Below, in pieces: positions 6,776-10,438 of a DNA stretch of 10,438 bases. Both the position numbers and the translations under genes were made by a program. The notes under the pieces were generated by a model. The model was not told the DNA's origin, searched no databases, and saw only the letters and a list, made by a program, of their open reading frames with translations. Positions within the stretch are counted from its first letter, which is position 1, and every line of letters starts with the position of its first letter. This DNA comes from an uncultured Prevotellaceae bacterium (GTDB lineage: Bacteria; Bacteroidota; Bacteroidia; Bacteroidales; Bacteroidaceae), in assembly GCA_946403615.1 (NCBI GenBank), contig CAMJAO010000052.1, forward strand, positions 1 through 10,438, written 5' to 3'.

Positions 6776-7398
6776 TGATGACAGGTGACATAATTATATA
6801 TAAAATCATAGAGTTGTCGGGTGTGTTTATGTGGACCATCTCTGGTATCCGACATGCTTCGGCAAAAGATTTTGATATGTTTGGCGCATACGTCTGTGGC
6901 TTTTCCGTGGCTCTTGGCGGTGGAACTATTCGTGACATTTTGCTGGGCGTTCCTGTGTTTTGGCTTAGCAGTACATATTACGTTTATGTGACGTTCATCG
7001 CATTTTTCTTTCTCCTGTTCTTCAGACATCACATTAAATGGATTGAGAATAGCTGGTTGGTGTTCGACACGGTAGGTCTGGCGCTGTTTGTCATAGCCGG
7101 TGTGGATAAGACGATGCACGTCAATGGTGAGGATTGTGGCATGTTGATACCTGTTATGATGGGATGTATCACTGGTGTGGCAGGTGGTGTGATACGCGAT
7201 ATGTTCCTGAATGAGGAACCGCTCATATTCCGGAAAGAGATATATGCGTTGCCTACCATCATGGGTGGCATCATTTATTATCTTGGCGTGAGATACGTTT
7301 TTGACGATGTGCTTTGGCCTTCAATCGTCTCCTTTGTTCTCATTTGCCTGATACGGTTTGTCGTGATATATAAACAATGGAACCTGCCAAAATTTTAA
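6775..7398 (+). CDS. TRIC-type cation channel family protein (formerly UPF0126)
   Basis: A 207-residue inner-membrane protein with about seven hydrophobic helices and the internal duplication typical of the bacterial TRIC family (YadS/YicG-like, formerly UPF0126). The two repeats carry G48-G49-G50-x2-R53-D54 and G137-G138-x2-R141-D142, the glycine-rich kink followed by RD. Characterised bacterial members are trimeric monovalent-cation channels, potassium-selective where tested. YicG/YadS relatives have also been linked to glycine uptake, so the transported species here is uncertain. The length equals that of E. coli YadS. I chose ATG 6775 because it overlaps the TAA of the Fur-type gene (TAATG), a usual coupling arrangement; ATG 6778 is equally possible. 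A TTG at 6748 would add nine residues unlike the family. No terminator is seen after it. Confidence 0.9.
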   Translation: MMTGDIIIYKIIELSGVFMWTISGIRHASAKDFDMFGAYVCGFSVALGGGTIRDILLGVPVFWLSSTYYVYVTFIAFFFLLFFRHHIKWIENSWLVFDTVGLALFVIAGVDKTMHVNGEDCGMLIPVMMGCITGVAGGVIRDMFLNEEPLIFRKEIYALPTIMGGIIYYLGVRYVFDDVLWPSIVSFVLICLIRFVVIYKQWNLPKF

Positions 7399-7463
7399 TG
7401 ACAGGTAAACCCTTTTTGCATTTTTTATCTGCCATTAGTTTATATCTCGATATTTTTGTGTAA
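7398..7463 (+). CDS. Possible 21-codon small ORF coupled to the TRIC gene
   Basis: An ATG at 7398 overlaps the TAA of the TRIC gene and opens a 21-residue frame (MTGKPFLHFLSAISLYLDIFV) that stops at 7461-7463. The TAATG junction is the same form as between the Fur-type gene and TRIC. The peptide is largely hydrophobic with one Lys, and could be a membrane peptide or noise. Its 3' end overlaps the promoter of the next gene, which argues against a conserved coding role. Confidence 0.15.
   Translation: MTGKPFLHFLSAISLYLDIFV
7451..7458 (+). promoter_or_regulatory. Promoter -7 element before the Lnb-type gene
   Basis: TATTTTTG matches TAnnTTTG exactly. Transcription would start near 7465, only a few bases before the likely GTG start codon at 7468 or 7474. 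No clear -33 element is seen near 7427-7431. It may also serve secA, which follows the Lnb-type gene by six bases. Confidence 0.5.
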
Positions 7464-7473
7464 TTTTGTGCCC

Positions 7474-8661
7474 GTGAAACTGAAAGCGTGGTATATTCGC
7501 TTGATTGCGGTGCTTCTGATGATGGTATCGGGGGCACAGCGTTCATTTGCCCAGATGAGTGGCGACTCACTGGAATTCAGCCTGTTGACCTGCGATCCGC
7601 ACAGCGAGATATACAGTCTCTATGGGCATACCGCCATACGTATGTATGACAAGGCAAAGCATTTCTCCTTTATCATCAACTATGGCGTATTTGATTTCGA
7701 TAGTGAGAATTTCATTCTTCGTTTTGTATTTGGTCTCACAGACTATGAGATGGGAATATTCAGCGAAGGTGAATTCAAGTCGGAATATGTGCGCCGGGGC
7801 AGTGGTGTGATACAGCAGGACTTGAATCTGACAAGAGCAGAGAAGCAGCGTATTTTCCGCGCCTTGATGGAGAACAATAAAAAAGAGAATCGATTTTACC
7901 GGTATAATTACTTCTACGATAACTGCACTACACGCGCACGCGATTTGATTGTGAAAAATGTTGACGGCATGGTAGTGTATTCGTCTTCAGAGAAAGAAGG
8001 GATGAGTTATCGCGAAGCCATTCGGGAATATAACGAGGATAGTCCGTGGGCTCGATTTGGCAATGACTTGTTATTGGGCGTGAAAGCCGACAAGCACCTG
8101 AGTCAGTCAGAATTGCAATTCTTGCCCTTCAATTTGAGCAATGACTTTGCCAATGCTGAGATAGTGGGTACTGATGGTAGCCGTCGTCCTTTGGTAAGTA
8201 ATACCAAACAGATGTTGGCTCCTGGAATACAAATGGTTGAAGAAGGATTCCCGTTACGGCCCCGTACATGTGCTTTGCTGCTGTTAGGGCTCACGTTGGT
8301 GCTCTCTCTTATAGAGTGGAAGACAGGTAAATGGCTATGGGGATTTGACATGGTATTGATGGTGTTGTGCGGTCTTTGCGGTTTGGTATTGACAGCGATG
8401 ATATTCTCACAACATCCTACGGTAAGTGTCAATTTTCAGATATTGGTTCTGAATCCGCTTTGTCTGCTGTTCGTATATCCCGCTGTTAAGAGATTGAGAC
8501 AACATCAGAGCCATTGGTGGTGGAAAGTATATGCATGCATGATTGTGCTGTTCATTTTCTTGGCATTTTTTCAAAACTATGCCGAAGGAATGATCATATT
8601 GGCACTATCTTTGCTGGTAAGATGCATGATGAAAATAAAAATAGTAAAAAATATAAACTAA
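7474..8661 (+). CDS. Lnb N-terminal periplasmic domain (DUF4105) membrane protein
   Basis: An approximately 395-residue protein: signal sequence, periplasmic DUF4105 domain, then about five C-terminal membrane helices. Numbering from GTG 7474, residues 1-27 form the signal sequence (KLK, hydrophobic core, cleavage near SFAQ). The domain, about 30-250, contains YGHTAIRM with H52 and FYDNCTTRARD with C151. This conserved His and Cys pair resembles that of permuted NlpC/P60-like cysteine hydrolases, so an enzymatic role on cell wall or lipid substrates is plausible but unproven. Hydrophobic helices lie near 265-281, 290-311, 321-338, 349-365 and 372-384. There is no ATG before the signal core, so the start must be non-ATG: GTG 7474 or GTG 7468; a TTG at 7456 lies inside the -7 element. 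It is followed after six bases by secA, which suggests co-transcription. Confidence 0.85.
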   Translation: MKLKAWYIRLIAVLLMMVSGAQRSFAQMSGDSLEFSLLTCDPHSEIYSLYGHTAIRMYDKAKHFSFIINYGVFDFDSENFILRFVFGLTDYEMGIFSEGEFKSEYVRRGSGVIQQDLNLTRAEKQRIFRALMENNKKENRFYRYNYFYDNCTTRARDLIVKNVDGMVVYSSSEKEGMSYREAIREYNEDSPWARFGNDLLLGVKADKHLSQSELQFLPFNLSNDFANAEIVGTDGSRRPLVSNTKQMLAPGIQMVEEGFPLRPRTCALLLLGLTLVLSLIEWKTGKWLWGFDMVLMVLCGLCGLVLTAMIFSQHPTVSVNFQILVLNPLCLLFVYPAVKRLRQHQSHWWWKVYACMIVLFIFLAFFQNYAEGMIILALSLLVRCMMKIKIVKNIN

Positions 8662-8667
8662 GATATA

Positions 8668-10438
8668 ATGGGTTTTACACAAATTTTGCAGTCATTGTTC
8701 GGCAGTAAGTCGACCCGTGACATGAAACTGATTCAGCCGATTGTGGATGAGGTGAAAGCCGTCTATCCAACTATTCAGGCATTAAGCAATGACGAATTGC
8801 GCGCGAAGACGAAAGAGATACAACGTCAGGTTCAAGACTCCGCTTTGGCAGAGAAAGAAGAGATTGCCAAACTGAAAGCGACGATTGAGGATACTCCGAT
8901 TGAGGACCGCGAGGCGATTTTCAACAAGATTGACAAGATTGAGAAGCATGTCCTCGATTTGTATGAGAAGGAGTTGGACAAAGTGCTCCCTGTCGCATTC
9001 AGCATTGTGAAGGAGACGGCTCGTCGTTTTGCCGAGAATGAATATGTGGAAGTGACTGCGACTGATTTCGACCGTGAATTGGCTGTCACACACGACTTCG
9101 TGGATATTGATGGCGACAAGGCTCGCTATCATAATCACTGGGTCGCTGGTGGTAACGACCTGAAATGGGACATGGTGCACTATGACGTTCAGTTGTTTGG
9201 TGGTGCTGTGCTTCATCAGGGTAAAATTGCCGAGATGGCCACTGGTGAGGGTAAAACCCTGGTAGCCACGCTTCCCGTATTCCTGAATGCTTTGACAGGT
9301 AATGGTGTCCATGTGGTGACGGTGAACGACTATCTGGCCAAACGTGACTCGGAGTGGATGGGACCGCTTTATATGTTCAATGGCCTGTCGGTGGATTGCA
9401 TTGACAAACACCGTCCCAACAGTGCTGAGCGTCGCCGTGCTTATCAGGCTGATATCACTTTCGGAACGAACAATGAGTTCGGTTTTGACTATCTTCGTGA
9501 CAACATGGCCATCTCACCAGACGACTTGGTGCAGCGTTCACACAACTACGCCATCGTCGATGAGGTTGACTCTGTGTTGATTGACGATGCCCGTACACCT
9601 CTGATTATCTCTGGTCCTGTGCCTAAAGGTGATGACCAGATGTTTGAGGAATACCAGCCGTTGGTGGAGAAACTGGTAGATGTCCAGCGCCGCCTTGCCA
9701 CTCAGTTGCTGGCTGACGCAAAAGTGAAAATAGCCAAGGGACGTGAACAGGACGACCAAAAAATGCAGCAGGAAGGTTTCCTCTCACTATACCGTACACA
9801 CAAGGCTTTACCTAAGAACAAGGCGCTGATTAAATATCTTTCTGAGGAAGGTATTAAAGCAGGTATGCTCTCAACCGAGGAAGAGTATATGGCCAATAAC
9901 AACCGCCGAATGCCAGAGGCTATCGAGCCCTTGTATTTTGTGGTCGATGAGAAAATCAACTCTGTGGATTTGACCGACAAAGGTACAGACTGGTTGGCCA
10001 AGCAAGTGGATGATAAGGACTTGTTCGTGTTGCCGGACATAACCTCACAGTTGTCTGAATTGGAGTCGCGTACCGACTTGACTGACGAGGAACGCATCAA
10101 TGAGAAGGATGCACTGATGCAGCATTATGCCGTACAGAGTGAACGTGTACACACCTTGCAGCAGTTGCTGAAAGCATATACCATGTTCTATAAGGACGAC
10201 GAGTATGTGGTTATCGACGGTGAAGTGAAAATTGTTGATGAGCAGACTGGCCGTATCATGGAAGGCCGTCGTTGGAGTGATGGTCTGCACCAGGCTGTTG
10301 AGGCGAAAGAGCATGTGAAAGTGGAAGCCGCCACACAGACTTACGCCACCATTACTTTGCAGAACTATTTCCGTATGTATCATAAGTTGGCAGGTATGAC
10401 CGGTACCGCCATCACCGAGGCCGGTGAGTTCTGGGATA
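8668..10438 (+). CDS. secA: Preprotein translocase ATPase SecA, 5' part
   Basis: The first 590 codons of SecA, the cytoplasmic ATPase that drives unfolded preproteins through SecYEG; the gene runs off the window end. Motifs: Walker A MATGEGKT at 190-197, Walker B DEVDS at 298-302 followed by the DDARTPLIISGP segment, GRRWSDGLHQAVEAKE in the preprotein cross-linking and linker region, and GMTGTA at 576-581. Compared with E. coli SecA, Walker A lies about 88 residues later (lysine 196 against 108). A further insertion of about 80 residues sits at roughly 338-421, before the YFVVDEK strand, with a smaller acidic one near 470-490. Such insertions are usual in Bacteroidetes SecA, which is near 1,100 residues long. 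ATG 8668 follows the Lnb-type stop by six bases without a clear Shine-Dalgarno, so secA is probably transcribed with that gene. Confidence 0.98.
   Translation, partial: MGFTQILQSLFGSKSTRDMKLIQPIVDEVKAVYPTIQALSNDELRAKTKEIQRQVQDSALAEKEEIAKLKATIEDTPIEDREAIFNKIDKIEKHVLDLYEKELDKVLPVAFSIVKETARRFAENEYVEVTATDFDRELAVTHDFVDIDGDKARYHNHWVAGGNDLKWDMVHYDVQLFGGAVLHQGKIAEMATGEGKTLVATLPVFLNALTGNGVHVVTVNDYLAKRDSEWMGPLYMFNGLSVDCIDKHRPNSAERRRAYQADITFGTNNEFGFDYLRDNMAISPDDLVQRSHNYAIVDEVDSVLIDDARTPLIISGPVPKGDDQMFEEYQPLVEKLVDVQRRLATQLLADAKVKIAKGREQDDQKMQQEGFLSLYRTHKALPKNKALIKYLSEEGIKAGMLSTEEEYMANNNRRMPEAIEPLYFVVDEKINSVDLTDKGTDWLAKQVDDKDLFVLPDITSQLSELESRTDLTDEERINEKDALMQHYAVQSERVHTLQQLLKAYTMFYKDDEYVVIDGEVKIVDEQTGRIMEGRRWSDGLHQAVEAKEHVKVEAATQTYATITLQNYFRMYHKLAGMTGTAITEAGEFWD

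Noticed and set aside
7456..7473. TTG at 7456 as start of the Lnb-type gene
   Set aside because: The codon forms part of the predicted -7 element and would lie upstream of the expected transcription start.
8782..9411. A 209-codon open frame on the minus strand opposite secA
   Set aside because: It lies wholly inside secA, whose protein motifs are unmistakable, and its own translation shows no recognisable domain; it is a shadow frame.

Overview
The window reads as chromosomal core DNA from a Bacteroidales bacterium, most likely Prevotella or a close relative. The pointers are a FeoA-FeoB fusion, a SecA with two large insertions, an Lnb-type (DUF4105) protein, a secreted acid phosphatase with a type IX-like tail, promoter elements of the Bacteroidetes form TAnnTTTG, and A-rich start regions with little or no Shine-Dalgarno. 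The genus is inferred from protein style, not from a database search. I see no insertion sequence, CRISPR array, tRNA, rRNA or phage gene.

Layout. Positions 1-963 (+) hold the 3' part of a sodium:solute symporter. It converges on feoAB at 1065-3623 (-), a ferrous-iron transporter whose promoter region carries a 15-of-19 match to the classical Fur box. A 263-base divergent intergenic region separates feoAB from an aldo/keto reductase with a twin-arginine leader and two C-terminal 4Fe-4S motifs (3887-5251, +). A strong intrinsic terminator closes that gene. Next come a class A acid phosphatase (5399-6253, +), a Fur-family regulator (6335-6775, +), a TRIC-type cation channel that starts on the regulator's stop codon (6775-7398, +), an Lnb/DUF4105 membrane protein (about 7474-8661, +) and, six bases later, the first 590 codons of secA (8668 to the window end, +).

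How it fits together. Two themes recur: metal and cation handling (feoAB with its Fur site, a Fur-family repressor coupled to a TRIC channel, an iron-sulfur oxidoreductase) and protein export (secA, a Tat leader, a Sec-exported phosphatase with a sorting-like tail). The genes are mostly familiar families. The points most worth following are the placement of the Fur box next to the feoAB -7 element, the C-terminal tail of the phosphatase, the fur-TRIC stop/start overlap, the almost leaderless start of the Lnb-type gene, and an in-frame 18-base tandem repeat in feoB. I did not find a convincing new multi-gene system.
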